Below, piece by piece: positions 16,885 through 24,273 of a DNA stretch of 64,000 bases. Source of the DNA: CAVYVZ01 sp963772065 (GTDB lineage Bacteria > Acidobacteriota > Vicinamibacteria > Vicinamibacterales > UBA2999). Position 1 is the first letter of the stretch. The number at the start of each line of letters is the position of its first letter. The notes under the pieces are model-generated. The model did not search any database and was not told where the DNA came from. It saw only the letters and a list, made by a program, of their open reading frames with translations. Where the stretch lies: assembly GCA_963772065.1 (NCBI GenBank), contig CAVYVZ010000009.1, forward strand, positions 248,001 through 312,000, in the 5' to 3' direction. The position numbers and the translations under genes were made by a program.

Positions 16885-17551
16885 ATGGCCTTGATCCTGA
16901 TGCTGAAGCCCGGTGTTGAGGCAGCCGGCCGCCTGGTGACGTTCCGCACCGCTGACGGCCGTACCTATCGCCGGTTTGTTCGTGGAGGCGTCGCGGCGGC
17001 CGGCGCCCGCTGTGGTGCTCGTACCGATGCTTGGCCGGTCCAAGGAGGACTGGCAGAGCGTGGCGCAGCGCCTCGCGGAGGCCAACATCTCTTCACTCGC
17101 CATCGACCTTCCCGGTGCATCTCTTCCCGGAGACGCCGCCGCTCTTGTCGCCTGGCACACCGATGTGCGCGCCGCCGTCGAGCATCTGTCCGGCCGGCCG
17201 GATGTGCGCGTGGTCGGTGTTGCCGGAGCGTCGCTCGGCGCGAACCTGGCCGTCCTCGCCGCCGCAGCCGATCCACGCGTCCGGTCGCTCGCGCTCGTCT
17301 CGCCGTCGCTCGATTACCGCGGGGTCCGAATCGAAGCTCCCATGCGCCAGTACGGCGGACGTCCGGCGCTTCTCATCGCGAGCCTCCGAGACCCGCTCGC
17401 CGCGCGAACCGTGCGGGAGCTGACGAAGGAGGCGCCCGGCCCTCGCGAGGCGCGCTGGGCCGACACGATGGCCCATGGCGCGACGCTCCTCGCGCGCGAG
17501 CCAGACCTCGTCCGCGCGCTGGTGGACTGGTTTCAGCGGACGCTGGGGTGA
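16885..17551 (+). CDS. Alpha/beta hydrolase with N-terminal signal segment (one-base frameshift)
   Basis: Dienelactone-hydrolase-like alpha/beta fold. A short hydrophobic leader (ATG at 16885, MALILMLKPGVEAAG) and GRLVTFRTADG read in one frame. The rest (IAGLFVEASRRPAPAVVLVPMLG) continues in the +1 frame, with one apparent extra base near 16960-16967 beside GTACC. Further landmarks are DWQSVAQRLAEANISSLAIDLPGASLP, the nucleophile elbow VGVAGASLGANLAVLAA with Ser in GASLG, and a C-terminal His in MAHGATLL. Corrected length about 221 aa. It precedes the TPR gene. Substrate unknown. Confidence 0.75.
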
Positions 17552-17585
17552 CATAAGATCGTCTTCGTCTCGCTTCTTGGTCCTC

Positions 17586-18188
17586 ATGAAAACCGAATCG
17601 GTTGTGTTCGCCGTTGCCGGGATGTTGTTCGGGCTCATCGTCGGCTGGGTCATCGGGAGCCAGCAGCAGGTGGCGCCGCAGCCCGCCCGCGCGGCCGTGG
17701 ACGCACCGGCGCAGGCCCCCGAGCAGCGCGCGGGACAACAGGAGCGGCCGGCGGTCATCGATGAGGCGCGCGTCAAGGCGCTCCAGACCATCATCGCGAG
17801 CGACCCGAAGAACGCGACCGCCCGTGCGGAGCTCGCGAACACCTATTTCGACGGCGAACGATATCAGGACGCGATCAAGTGGTATGAGGAGGCCCTTCGT
17901 CTCGATCCGAAGAACGTGAACCTGAGCACCGACCTGGGCGTGAGCTACTACTACACGAACCAGCCGGATCGCGCGCTGAAGCAGTTCGATCACTCGCTGT
18001 CGCTCGACTCGCGGCACACGAAAACGCTGTTGAATCAGGGCATCGTGCGCGCGTTCGGCAAGCAGGATCTGGCCGGCGCGACCGCCTCGTGGCAGCGCGT
18101 CGTCGAGCTTGCGCCGGAGAGCCCCGAGGGGCAGGCGGCGAAGCGCGCGCTCGACACCATGCGCTCGGCGCATCCGGGCACTTCGTAG
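17586..18188 (+). CDS. Membrane-anchored TPR protein
   Basis: 200 aa. One N-terminal transmembrane helix with a glycine zipper (VVFAVAGMLFGLIVGWVIGS), an Ala/Pro/Gln-rich linker, then about three tetratricopeptide repeats (~60-190: NATARAELANTYFDGERYQDA, NVNLSTDLGVSYYYTNQPDRA, HTKTLLNQGIVRAFGKQDLAGA). Resembles periplasmic TPR proteins used as assembly scaffolds. The ATG at 17586 was chosen because the longer open frame upstream is shadow of the hydrolase gene. It sits just upstream of the microcompartment operon, separated by a repeat word; a functional link is unproven. Confidence 0.85.
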   Translation: MKTESVVFAVAGMLFGLIVGWVIGSQQQVAPQPARAAVDAPAQAPEQRAGQQERPAVIDEARVKALQTIIASDPKNATARAELANTYFDGERYQDAIKWYEEALRLDPKNVNLSTDLGVSYYYTNQPDRALKQFDHSLSLDSRHTKTLLNQGIVRAFGKQDLAGATASWQRVVELAPESPEGQAAKRALDTMRSAHPGTS

Positions 18189-18194
18189 GATGCC

Positions 18195-18223
18195 ATAAGC
18201 CTTGAGCCTTAAGCCCTGAGCCC
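18195..18223 (+). repeat. AAGCCYTRAGCC-family repeat word
   Basis: GCCTTGAGCCTTAAGCCCTG and flanks lie between the TPR stop and the YHS gene start at 18224. Reverse complement of the word after ftsH (11737-11765). Confidence 0.6.
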
Positions 18224-18473
18224 ATGTTAAGGATCATCCTCCTCGGCGTCCTGCTGATCATCGTCGCGCGCATCTTCTGGCGCCTCGTGGACGGAATCAT
18301 CGAAGGAGCGACGGGCCGACCGCGGCGTCAGGTTCGAACCGGCGTGAAGCTGCAGCGCGATCCGGTGTGCGGCACATACGTCTCGCCGGGATCCGCCCTC
18401 TCGTTGACCGCGGGCGGGACGACGCAGGTACTTCTGCTCCGAGAGATGCCGAAATGAGTTCATCGCGCGCTGA
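18224..18473 (+). CDS. Small membrane-anchored YHS-domain protein (one-base frameshift)
   Basis: About 82 aa after correction. An N-terminal transmembrane helix (LRIILLGVLLIIVARIFW) is followed by a basic linker and a YHS/TRASH-like metal-binding domain: DPVCGTYVSPGSAL then, in the +1 frame, FCSERCRNEFIAR with stop at 18471-18473. The CxxC-type cysteines of FCSERC appear only if one base near 18426-18432 (GGTAC) is dropped; without that the frame ends in a non-homologous tail. It overlaps the aldolase start by 20 bases. YHS domains bind heavy metals or accompany metal enzymes; the aldolase next to it is a metal-dependent type. Confidence 0.7.
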
Positions 18474-19315
18474 AGAACAGACACGGGCCGAGATCGTCGA
18501 GGTCGGCCGCCGTCTGTACGCGCGCGCCTACGTCGCCAGCAACGACGGCAACATCAGCGTCCGGCTCGATGAGACGCGGCTCATCACCACGCCCAAGAGC
18601 GTCTCGAAGGGGTTCATGACCCCCGACATGATGGTGATCGTGGACTACGCCGGAAAGAAGCTGTCCGGCGATCGCGATCCGTCATCCGAGCTGCCGATGC
18701 ACCTCGAGATCTATCGAAGCCGGCCGGACGTGAACGCCGTCGTCCATGCGCACCCGCCGCTCGCGACCGGCTTTGCCGTGGCAGGCATTCCGCTCACACG
18801 CGCGGTGCTGGCGGAGGTCGATCACGACCCTCGGGAGCATTCCAATCGCCGAATACGGCACCCCCTCCACGTCGGAGCTGCCGGAGGCGGTGCGCAAGTA
18901 CATCAAGGCGCACGACGGCCTGCTGCTCGCGAACCATGGCGCCGTGACCTGCTGCCGGACGTTGATGTCCGCCTACTACAAGATGGAAACGATCGAGCAC
19001 TTCGCCAAGATCAGCCTCGTGGCCCGCCTGCTGGGCCGCGAGCATCTGCTCTCGCGCGAGGAGGTCGACCGGCTCCAGGGGCTGCGCGGCATGTACGGAA
19101 TCGCGGCGCCCGCGGCGATCTGCACCGACCCGTCGCAGGCGGCCGGCGACGAGGCACTCTGCCAGGTGCTCGAGGCACCGGCGTCGCCGACCGAACGGCT
19201 CGTGCCCGACGTCTCGCGGCTGCTCCAGCAGGCGAGCAGAGACGGTGAAATTCGGCTAACATACCGCGAGCTCACGGCATTGATCGCTGACGCCGTCCGT
19301 AACCTTCGCGAGTAA
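18454..19315 (+). CDS. Class II (fuculose-phosphate-type) aldolase of the microcompartment locus (one-base frameshift)
   Basis: Zinc-dependent aldolase of the FucA/AraD family, about 286 aa corrected. N-terminal NDGNISVRLDETRLITTPKSVSKG and SSELPMHLEIYRSRPDVNAVVHAHPPLATGFA (zinc His pair) read from the ATG at 18454. From about 18820 the frame shifts +1 and continues LGSIPIAEYGTPSTSELPEAV, then LLLANHGAV with the third zinc His. The extra base lies in GGTCGATCACG. The C-terminal ~30 residues end in an amphipathic helix (YRELTALIADAVRNLRE) that looks like a shell-targeting peptide. Likely cleaves a sugar phosphate to DHAP and an aldehyde inside the compartment. Confidence 0.85.
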
Positions 19316-19319
19316 TCCC

Positions 19320-19372
19320 GCGAAGAGAACCGACGAACCTACGAACCGGCGAACCAACGAACGGATTGCGAG
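19320..19372 (+). repeat. CGAACC-family repeat word
   Basis: GAACCGACGAACCTACGAAC and further CGAACC units lie between the aldolase and BMC-H genes. Related to the GAACC block at 16.7 kb. The BMC-H ribosome-binding site (GAGAGG) begins where it ends. Confidence 0.55.
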
Positions 19373-19383
19373 AGGATCGACAG

Positions 19384-19683
19384 ATGGGTGAGGCGTTGGG
19401 AATGGTGGAGACCAAGGGACTCGTCGCCATGATCGAGGCGGCCGATGCCATGGTCAAGGCCGCGAAGGTGACGTTGGTGGGCTGGGAGAAGATTGGAGCC
19501 GGCTACGTGACCGCGATTGTCCGCGGCGACGTCGCGGCAGTGAAGGCGGCGACCGACGCGGGAGCCGCGGCCGCCCGCCGCGTGGGCGAGCTCGTCTCCG
19601 TCCACGTGATCCCGCGCCCGCACGCCAACCTCGAAGACGCGCTTCCGATCGGCAAGGCGACCGCCGGGGCCGGAAAGTCTTAA
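19384..19683 (+). CDS. BMC-H hexameric microcompartment shell protein
   Basis: 99 aa, single BMC domain (Pfam BMC type, PduA/EutM-like) forming the hexagonal facets of a protein shell. Landmarks are ALGMVETKGLVAMIEAADAMVKAAKV, VGWEKIGAGYVTAIVRGDVAAVKAATDAGA and VGELVSVHVIPRPHANLEDALP. ATG at 19384 preceded by GAGAGG at good spacing. It is the only hexamer gene in the locus and no trimeric (tandem-BMC) gene is seen. It sits between the aldolase and three pentamer genes. Confidence 0.96.
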   Translation: MGEALGMVETKGLVAMIEAADAMVKAAKVTLVGWEKIGAGYVTAIVRGDVAAVKAATDAGAAAARRVGELVSVHVIPRPHANLEDALPIGKATAGAGKS

Positions 19684-19698
19684 GACCCAGGGCTCCCG

Positions 19699-19974
19699 GT
19701 GATACTTGCTCGCATCGTCGGGACCGTCGTCGCCACGCGCAAGGATCCGAAGCTGGTGAGCAGCAAGCTGCTCGTGGCGCGGCCGATGGATCCGCATGGG
19801 AAGGCCGAAGGCAACTATCTCGTCGCGCTCGACACCGTCGACGCGGGCGTTGGCGAGACGGTGCTGATCGTGAGCGGCAGCTCGGCGCGGATGGCGGCGG
19901 GGATGAAAGACTGCCCGGTCGACGCCGCGATCGTTGGCATCGTCGATACCGTCGAAGTCACGTCCGGCGATTAA
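19699..19974 (+). CDS. BMC-P pentameric vertex protein 1 (EutN/CcmL family)
   Basis: 91 aa from GTG at 19699. EutN/CcmL fold that caps the twelve vertices of the shell: N-terminal LARIVGTVVATRKDPKL, central LVALDTVDAGVGETVLIVSGSSARMA, C-terminal VDAAIVGIVDTVEV. First of three paralogous pentamer genes in a row, a trait of Planctomycetes/Verrucomicrobia-like (PVM) and related loci in the literature. Confidence 0.95.
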   Translation: MILARIVGTVVATRKDPKLVSSKLLVARPMDPHGKAEGNYLVALDTVDAGVGETVLIVSGSSARMAAGMKDCPVDAAIVGIVDTVEVTSGD

Positions 19975-19986
19975 CCCTCCACGTCG

Positions 19987-20253
19987 GTGCAGCTCGCTCG
20001 AGTCATCGGTGATGTCGTGACGACTCGCAAGGACGAGAACCTTGCAGGCGTGCCGCTGCTCCTGCTGCAGCCGATTGACGCCGAAGGCAAGCCGACTGGC
20101 CGCACCCTCGTCGCCGCTGACTCGGTTGGAGCGGGCGTGGGCGAGGTTGTCTTCTTCGTGCGGGGGAAGGAAGCGAGCTTTCCCTTCTATCCGACCGAGG
20201 TGCCGGTCGACGCGGGCATCGTCGGGATCGTCGATCACTGGGACATCGGCTGA
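19987..20253 (+). CDS. BMC-P pentameric vertex protein 2 (EutN/CcmL family)
   Basis: 88 aa from GTG at 19987. Same fold as its neighbours: LARVIGDVVTTRKDENLAGVPLL, LVAADSVGAGVGEVVFFVRGKEASF, VDAGIVGIVDHWDIG. The loop FFVRGKEASFPFYPTEVP differs from the other two copies, so the three pentamers are not simple duplicates. Its stop overlaps the next start as TGATG. Confidence 0.95.
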   Translation: MQLARVIGDVVTTRKDENLAGVPLLLLQPIDAEGKPTGRTLVAADSVGAGVGEVVFFVRGKEASFPFYPTEVPVDAGIVGIVDHWDIG

Positions 20254-20525
20254 TGCAGATCGCGCGGGTCGTCGGCACCGTCGTCTCGACGCAGAAGCAC
20301 CGCAAGTTCGAAGGTGCGAAGCTCCTGCTCGTCCAGCCGGTGACGCTCGACGACCAGCCGAGAGGGCCCGCGCTGCTCGCGGTCGACTCCGTGGGCGCCG
20401 GCATTCACGAGAGAGTGCTCGTGGTGATCGAAGGGCGCGCCGCCGGTGAGGCGCTCGGCAGAAAAGCCGCGCCGGTCGATGCGGCGATCATTGGTATCAT
20501 CGACAGCGTGGACGTGACGGAATGA
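20253..20525 (+). CDS. BMC-P pentameric vertex protein 3 (EutN/CcmL family)
   Basis: 90 aa from ATG at 20253. IARVVGTVVSTQKHRKFEGAKLLL, LLAVDSVGAGIHERVLVVIEGRAAGEAL and VDAAIIGIIDSVDVTE fit EutN/CcmL. Coupled by overlap to the genes on both sides (TGATG upstream, ATGA downstream), so the shell proteins and the small cysteine protein are made from one message. Confidence 0.95.
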   Translation: MQIARVVGTVVSTQKHRKFEGAKLLLVQPVTLDDQPRGPALLAVDSVGAGIHERVLVVIEGRAAGEALGRKAAPVDAAIIGIIDSVDVTE

Positions 20526-20749
20526 CAGATCAGGAAATGCGGGCGCTGGTGCGCGAGGCGATCGCGCGGCAGCTCGGGCACGCTCCCGCCTTCGCTCGCG
20601 ATGCGAGCTTCGGCGGGCAAGCGCAGCGCCGAGGGGTTTCCGCAAGCTTCGGACAATTCGCGGTGCCATCCGGCCCGGAAGGCACGTGCATCATCGAACC
20701 GGCGGTCATGTGCAATCACTGCGGTTACTGTAAGTCCTACGGCCATTGA
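20522..20749 (+). CDS. Small microcompartment-associated protein with CxxCxxC tail
   Basis: 75 aa. The N-terminal segment MTDQEMRALVREAIARQLG is a predicted amphipathic helix of the kind that targets enzymes to microcompartment shells. The middle is Gly/Ser/Ala-rich, and the C-terminus carries CIIEPAVMCNHCGYCKSYGH, a C-x(7)-C-x2-C-x2-C cluster plus His that could bind Zn or an iron-sulfur cluster. I do not recognise a named family. ATGA overlap with pentamer 3 and overlap with the dehydrogenase start place it firmly in the operon. Cargo or redox adaptor role is inference. Confidence 0.85.
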   Translation: MTDQEMRALVREAIARQLGHAPAFARDASFGGQAQRRGVSASFGQFAVPSGPEGTCIIEPAVMCNHCGYCKSYGH

Positions 20750-21700
20750 AACCTCCAGTCCTCCTCACCAGACGGATTCCCGCGTCGGCCATGGCGCACC
20801 TCGAGGCAGCATGCGAGGTGGACCGCTACGTCGGCGAAACGGCCATTCCACGCAACGAGCTGATCGAACGTCTGCGGGGCAAGCAGGCGCTGATTTGTCT
20901 CCTCACAGAGGCAGTGGATCAGTGCGGTCATCGATGCGGGCACCGACCTTCGCGTCATCGCCAACATCGCGGTCGGGTACAACAACATCGATGTTCCAGC
21001 CGCACGACGCCGCGGGATCGTCGTGACGAACACGCCCGACGTGCTCACGGAAGCAACCGCCGATTTCGCCTGGACGCTGATCCTTGCGATCACCCGGCGG
21101 GTGTCGGAGGGCGAGCGCGTGGTCAGGCGGGGCGAGTGGAAAGGGTGGGCGCTCGACTTCATGCTCGGAATGGAGCCGCGCGGGAAGCAACTCGGGATTG
21201 TGGGATTCGGCAGAATCGGCCGCGCAGTTGCGGCGCGGGCGGGGGCGTTTGGCATGAGCGTCGCCTGTACAGACATCCGGCCGGATGGCTCCTACGACAT
21301 GTCTCTGCCGGGCGCCATGCCCTTGGATCAGCTGCTGGCGACCTCGGACGTCGTATCGCTGCACGTGCCGCTGACGCCGCAAACGACGCACCTGATCGAT
21401 CAGCCCGCTCTGGCGCGAATGAAACGCGGCGCCTACCTCGTGAACACCGCACGCGGGCCCGTGGTGGACGAGGCCGCGCTCGCGTGGGCGTTGCGCGAGC
21501 GGATCATCTCGGGCGCGGCGCTCGACGTCTACGAGCGCGAGCCCGAGGTTCATCCGGATCTGCTCAAGCTCGAGAACGTCCTGCTGGCCCCTCACCTCGC
21601 CAGCGCAACGGTTGAAACACGAACCGCGATGGCGGAGCTCGCCGTGAAGAACGTCCTCGCAGTGCTCGAGGGAAAGCCGCCGATCACGCCGGTTCCTTGA
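20746..21700 (+). CDS. D-2-hydroxyacid dehydrogenase, glyoxylate/glycerate type (one-base frameshift)
   Basis: NAD(P)-dependent reductase of the D-isomer 2-hydroxyacid family, about 317 aa corrected. The TTG start overlaps the stop of the CxxCxxC gene. N-terminus KPPVLLTRRIPASAMAHLEAACEVD reads to LLTEAVD, then the frame shifts +1 near 20917-20921 (GGATCAG) into AVIDAGTDLRVIANIAVGYNNIDV. Further landmarks are NTPDVLTEATADFAW, the Rossmann GIVGFGRIGRAVAARAGAFG, NTARGPVVDEAAL and the catalytic His in LLAPHLASAT. Likely recycles NAD(P)H for, or handles products of, the microcompartment; its substrate is not fixed by sequence. Confidence 0.88.
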
Positions 21701-22386
21701 GACCGAGAAAGCCACCCGGAGCAGTCGTCGAGAAGGTCATGCGGTCGCTGGCGCGCGCGATCACGGGTCTCGAGCTGCCGGCGGTCGAGAAGATCTCGGA
21801 GGAGCAGGCCGAGGATCCCTTCCAGATTCTGATCGCGACGATCCTGTCGGCGCGCACTCAGGACGCCACGACCCACGCTGCCTCCACGCGTCTGTTCAAG
21901 CGCGCTCGCACGCCACGGACGATGGCGCGCCTTCGCGTGAAGGAGATTGAAAAGCTCATCTACCCGGTGAGCTTCTATCGCTACAAGGCGCGCTACGTGA
22001 AGGCCTGTTGCGAGATGCTCGTGGCGAGGTTCGACGGGCGCGTGCCGGGCACGATGGAGGAGCTCGTCATGCTCCCCGGCGTTGGCCGGAAGACCGCGAA
22101 CCTGGTGCTCATCCTCGGGTTCAAGAGCCTCCAGAACATCTGCGTCGACACGCACGTGCATCGCATCGCGAATCGGCTCGGATGGGTGACGACGAAGCTT
22201 CCCGACGAGACCGAGCAGGCGCTGTACCGCAACACCGACCGCCGCTGGTGGCCGTGCATCAACCTCTACCTGGTGACCTGGGGACAGAACGTCTGCCGGC
22301 CGGTGTATCCGCGCTGTGGGGATTGCGTCATCGCCGATCAATGTCCAAGAATTGGAGTGGTTCGAACAGGGAGGAGCCCGCAATGA
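21697..22386 (+). CDS. nth: Endonuclease III (Nth)
   Basis: Bifunctional DNA glycosylase/AP lyase removing oxidised pyrimidines. 229 aa. Helix-hairpin-helix LPGVGRKTANLVL with the catalytic Lys, catalytic Asp in VDTHVHRIANRLGW, and the 4Fe-4S ligand pattern C-x6-C-x2-C-x5-C (CRPVYPRCGDCVIADQC). TTG start overlapping the dehydrogenase stop, and ATGA-type overlap with the cyclophilin gene. Co-transcription with the microcompartment operon is implied by the overlaps. Confidence 0.95.
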   Translation: MRPRKPPGAVVEKVMRSLARAITGLELPAVEKISEEQAEDPFQILIATILSARTQDATTHAASTRLFKRARTPRTMARLRVKEIEKLIYPVSFYRYKARYVKACCEMLVARFDGRVPGTMEELVMLPGVGRKTANLVLILGFKSLQNICVDTHVHRIANRLGWVTTKLPDETEQALYRNTDRRWWPCINLYLVTWGQNVCRPVYPRCGDCVIADQCPRIGVVRTGRSPQ

Positions 22387-22952
22387 TTCGATTCGCGCTC
22401 GTCGTTCTCGCGTGCGCCGTGATGGCCGCGCCCGCTGCCGGCCAGACCGGCAAGACCTCACCCGGCGCGGGGCCCGTGGTCGTGCTCGAAACGAGCAAGG
22501 GAACGATCGAGATCGAGACGTATCCCAACGAGGCGCCGAAGACCGTGGCCCACATCCTGGCGCTCGTCAAGCGCAACTTCTACAACGGCATCCGGGTCCA
22601 TCGCGTCGTCCCGAATTTCGTCGTCCAGTTTGGCGACCCGCAGACGCGCGACATGACGAAGAAGGACAGATGGGGCGCGGGTCCAGGCGCCGGCAGCGGA
22701 AAGCCGATCGGGGTCGGCGAGCCGCACAAGAATCGCCCTCACAAGCTCGGGTCGGTCGCGATGGCGCATGCGGGGAACATGGCCGGGGCGGACAGTCAGA
22801 TGTACATCACCCTGCGGCCGACGACGGAGCTGAATGGCAAGTACACCGTGTTCGGCCAGGTGATCTCCGGAATGGACGTCGTTCAGAAGATCGAGGTTGG
22901 CGACGTCATCAAGAAAGCAAGCGTGAGGTCTGCATCGCCGGCGACGAAGTAG
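22383..22952 (+). CDS. Cyclophilin-type peptidyl-prolyl isomerase, exported
   Basis: 189 aa. Signal peptide MIRFALVVLACAVMAAPAAG (cleavage near AAGQ), then a cyclophilin domain: VVLETSKGTIEIETYPNEAPKTVAHILALVKRNFYNG, RVHRVVPNFVVQFGDP with the catalytic Arg, GSVAMAHAGNMAGADSQMYITL and YTVFGQVISGMDVVQKI. Acts in the periplasm as a prolyl isomerase. ATG overlaps the nth stop. Its 3' end overlaps the convergent DUF72 gene by 44 bases. Confidence 0.94.
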   Translation: MIRFALVVLACAVMAAPAAGQTGKTSPGAGPVVVLETSKGTIEIETYPNEAPKTVAHILALVKRNFYNGIRVHRVVPNFVVQFGDPQTRDMTKKDRWGAGPGAGSGKPIGVGEPHKNRPHKLGSVAMAHAGNMAGADSQMYITLRPTTELNGKYTVFGQVISGMDVVQKIEVGDVIKKASVRSASPATK

Positions 22953-23895
22953 TCACGAGCTCCTCGATTTCGGGATAACGCTCCACCAGCTCCGGCGGGT
23001 ACTCACCTTCGATCGGCTCGCCAAGCTGCGCTTTCAGCATCACCGCGTTGACGACCGACTTCGCGGAGAAGTGGTTGTTCGTGTAGAGATAGCTTTTCTT
23101 GACGAGCTCCTTCGCCGCGCCGGCGTCCTCGGCAAATTCCTGCAGCTCCGCGGCCGAATACAGATAGTCATATCGGTCGTCGCGGTGGTCGTGGCGCCAC
23201 CACTGCGCGGCGTTCCGTCCGTGCAGGCGCATGTAGTAGAAGCCCTTGACGTTCGGCAGCCGGTTCTGGCGGATTGAGAGCTTGAACTTCGGCTCGTCGA
23301 TCTGGACGAGGGCGGCGCCGAACCCGTTGAGCAGCGAGAGCGTGTCGCCGAAGGCGTCGCTCCAGCTCTTGTGACGCAATTCCACGGCGACCGGATAATC
23401 CGCGAACGCACGCAGCAGCTGCGTCAGATACTCGCGCGCGCCCGGCGTGTCCTTGAAGCTGGCTGGAAACTGCGCGAGCAGCGCGCCGAGGCGTCCGCTC
23501 GACGCGAGCGGCTCGATGCCCGCCCTGTATTCGTCGATGTCGGACTGTGTGACCTGCGCAAGCAGGTCCAGCAGCGGACCCTCCGAGCCCGGCGCGCGTT
23601 TGAGGGCCTGATCCTTGAACATCTTCGGGTGCGTGAACTTCTGGTACAGCTTCATCGAGAACTCGAAGCCGCTCGGCGTACGCTCGGCCCACGCCTGCGT
23701 GACCTCCGCTTTCGGCTGGCCATAGAAGGTCGAGTTCACTTCGACCGTATCGAAGTGCTCCGCGTAGAAGCGAAGCTCGTCGAAGTCCTTGGTGCCCGCC
23801 TTCTTCGACCGGGTCTTCGGATAGAAGACGCCGTTCCACGTTCCCTTGCCGGACGGATAGTTCCAGCCTGAAGTACCGATCCGAATCTCGCCCAT
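22909..23895 (-). CDS. DUF72 family protein
   Basis: 328 aa TIM-barrel-like DUF72 (YecE-like) protein. Landmarks are IRIGTSGWNYPSGKGTWNGVFYP at the N-terminus, EHFDTVEVNSTFYGQP, FEFSMKLYQKFTHPKMF, LLAQFPASFKDT, VAVELRHKSWS, YYMRLHGRN and the C-terminal YLYTNNHFSAKSVVNA. Biochemical function of the family is not established. It starts 14 bases after the stop of the upstream predicted selenoprotein gene, suggesting a shared transcript. Confidence 0.9.
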   Translation of the reverse strand: MGEIRIGTSGWNYPSGKGTWNGVFYPKTRSKKAGTKDFDELRFYAEHFDTVEVNSTFYGQPKAEVTQAWAERTPSGFEFSMKLYQKFTHPKMFKDQALKRAPGSEGPLLDLLAQVTQSDIDEYRAGIEPLASSGRLGALLAQFPASFKDTPGAREYLTQLLRAFADYPVAVELRHKSWSDAFGDTLSLLNGFGAALVQIDEPKFKLSIRQNRLPNVKGFYYMRLHGRNAAQWWRHDHRDDRYDYLYSAAELQEFAEDAGAAKELVKKSYLYTNNHFSAKSVVNAVMLKAQLGEPIEGEYPPELVERYPEIEELVTTSSPAMQTSRLLS

Positions 23896-23909
23896 GATGC
23901 TCCTTGACC

Positions 23910-24245
23910 TCAGCGGAGGCGGGCGTACGCGTCTTTGTCGAACCCGAACGTGACCTTGCCGCCTTTCACCAGAACCGGCCGCCGGATCAGGTTCGGCTGC
24001 TCCAGCATGAGGTCGATGGCTTCCTTCTTCGACTTCGGCAGCGGCCGGGTCTTGAAGACCGGGCTCCGCTTGCTGACGTAGTCGAGGAAATGCGCGGCGT
24101 CGACGTGCTTTTCGAGGAACTCGCGGGACGGGGGTTTCCGGTTGATATCGATCTCCTCGACATCGACGCCCTGCTCGGCCAGAAAACTTCTGGCGTTCTT
24201 GCAGGTGGTTCAGGTTGGTTTGGTGTAGAAGACCGGTTTGGCCAC
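23910..24245 (-). CDS. ArsC/Spx-family thiol oxidoreductase, predicted selenoprotein (in-frame TGA)
   Basis: A 111-codon frame with GTG start at 24245 behind a near-ideal GGAGGAGGG ribosome-binding site. It reads AKPVFYTKPT, then TGA at codon 12 (24212-24210), then TTCKNARSFLAEQG, and ends KGGKVTFGFDKDAYARLR with TGA at 23912-23910. The family signature LIRRPVLV is present near residue 95 and the length is typical of ArsC/Spx-like proteins (110-120 aa). The TGA replaces the N-terminal redox cysteine, giving U-x-x-C. A SECIS-like hairpin follows, so selenocysteine is the best reading; a nonsense mutation or base error is the alternative. Likely role is thiol/selenol redox chemistry; the substrate (arsenate or protein disulfide) is not settled. 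Confidence 0.85.
24170..24205 (-). promoter_or_regulatory. Putative bacterial SECIS element
   Basis: Four bases after the TGA the mRNA can fold as outer stem CCUGC/GCAGG, internal loop AAGAAC/CGA, upper perfect 7-bp stem GCCAGAA/UUCUGGC and apical loop GUU. The loop starts with G followed by U, and lies 22 nt from the UGA, both as expected for SelB-recognised elements. The stem also encodes conserved residues (NARSFLA). Confidence 0.75.
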
Positions 24246-24273
24246 GCGCCCTCCTCCCTCGATAATAGAGAGA

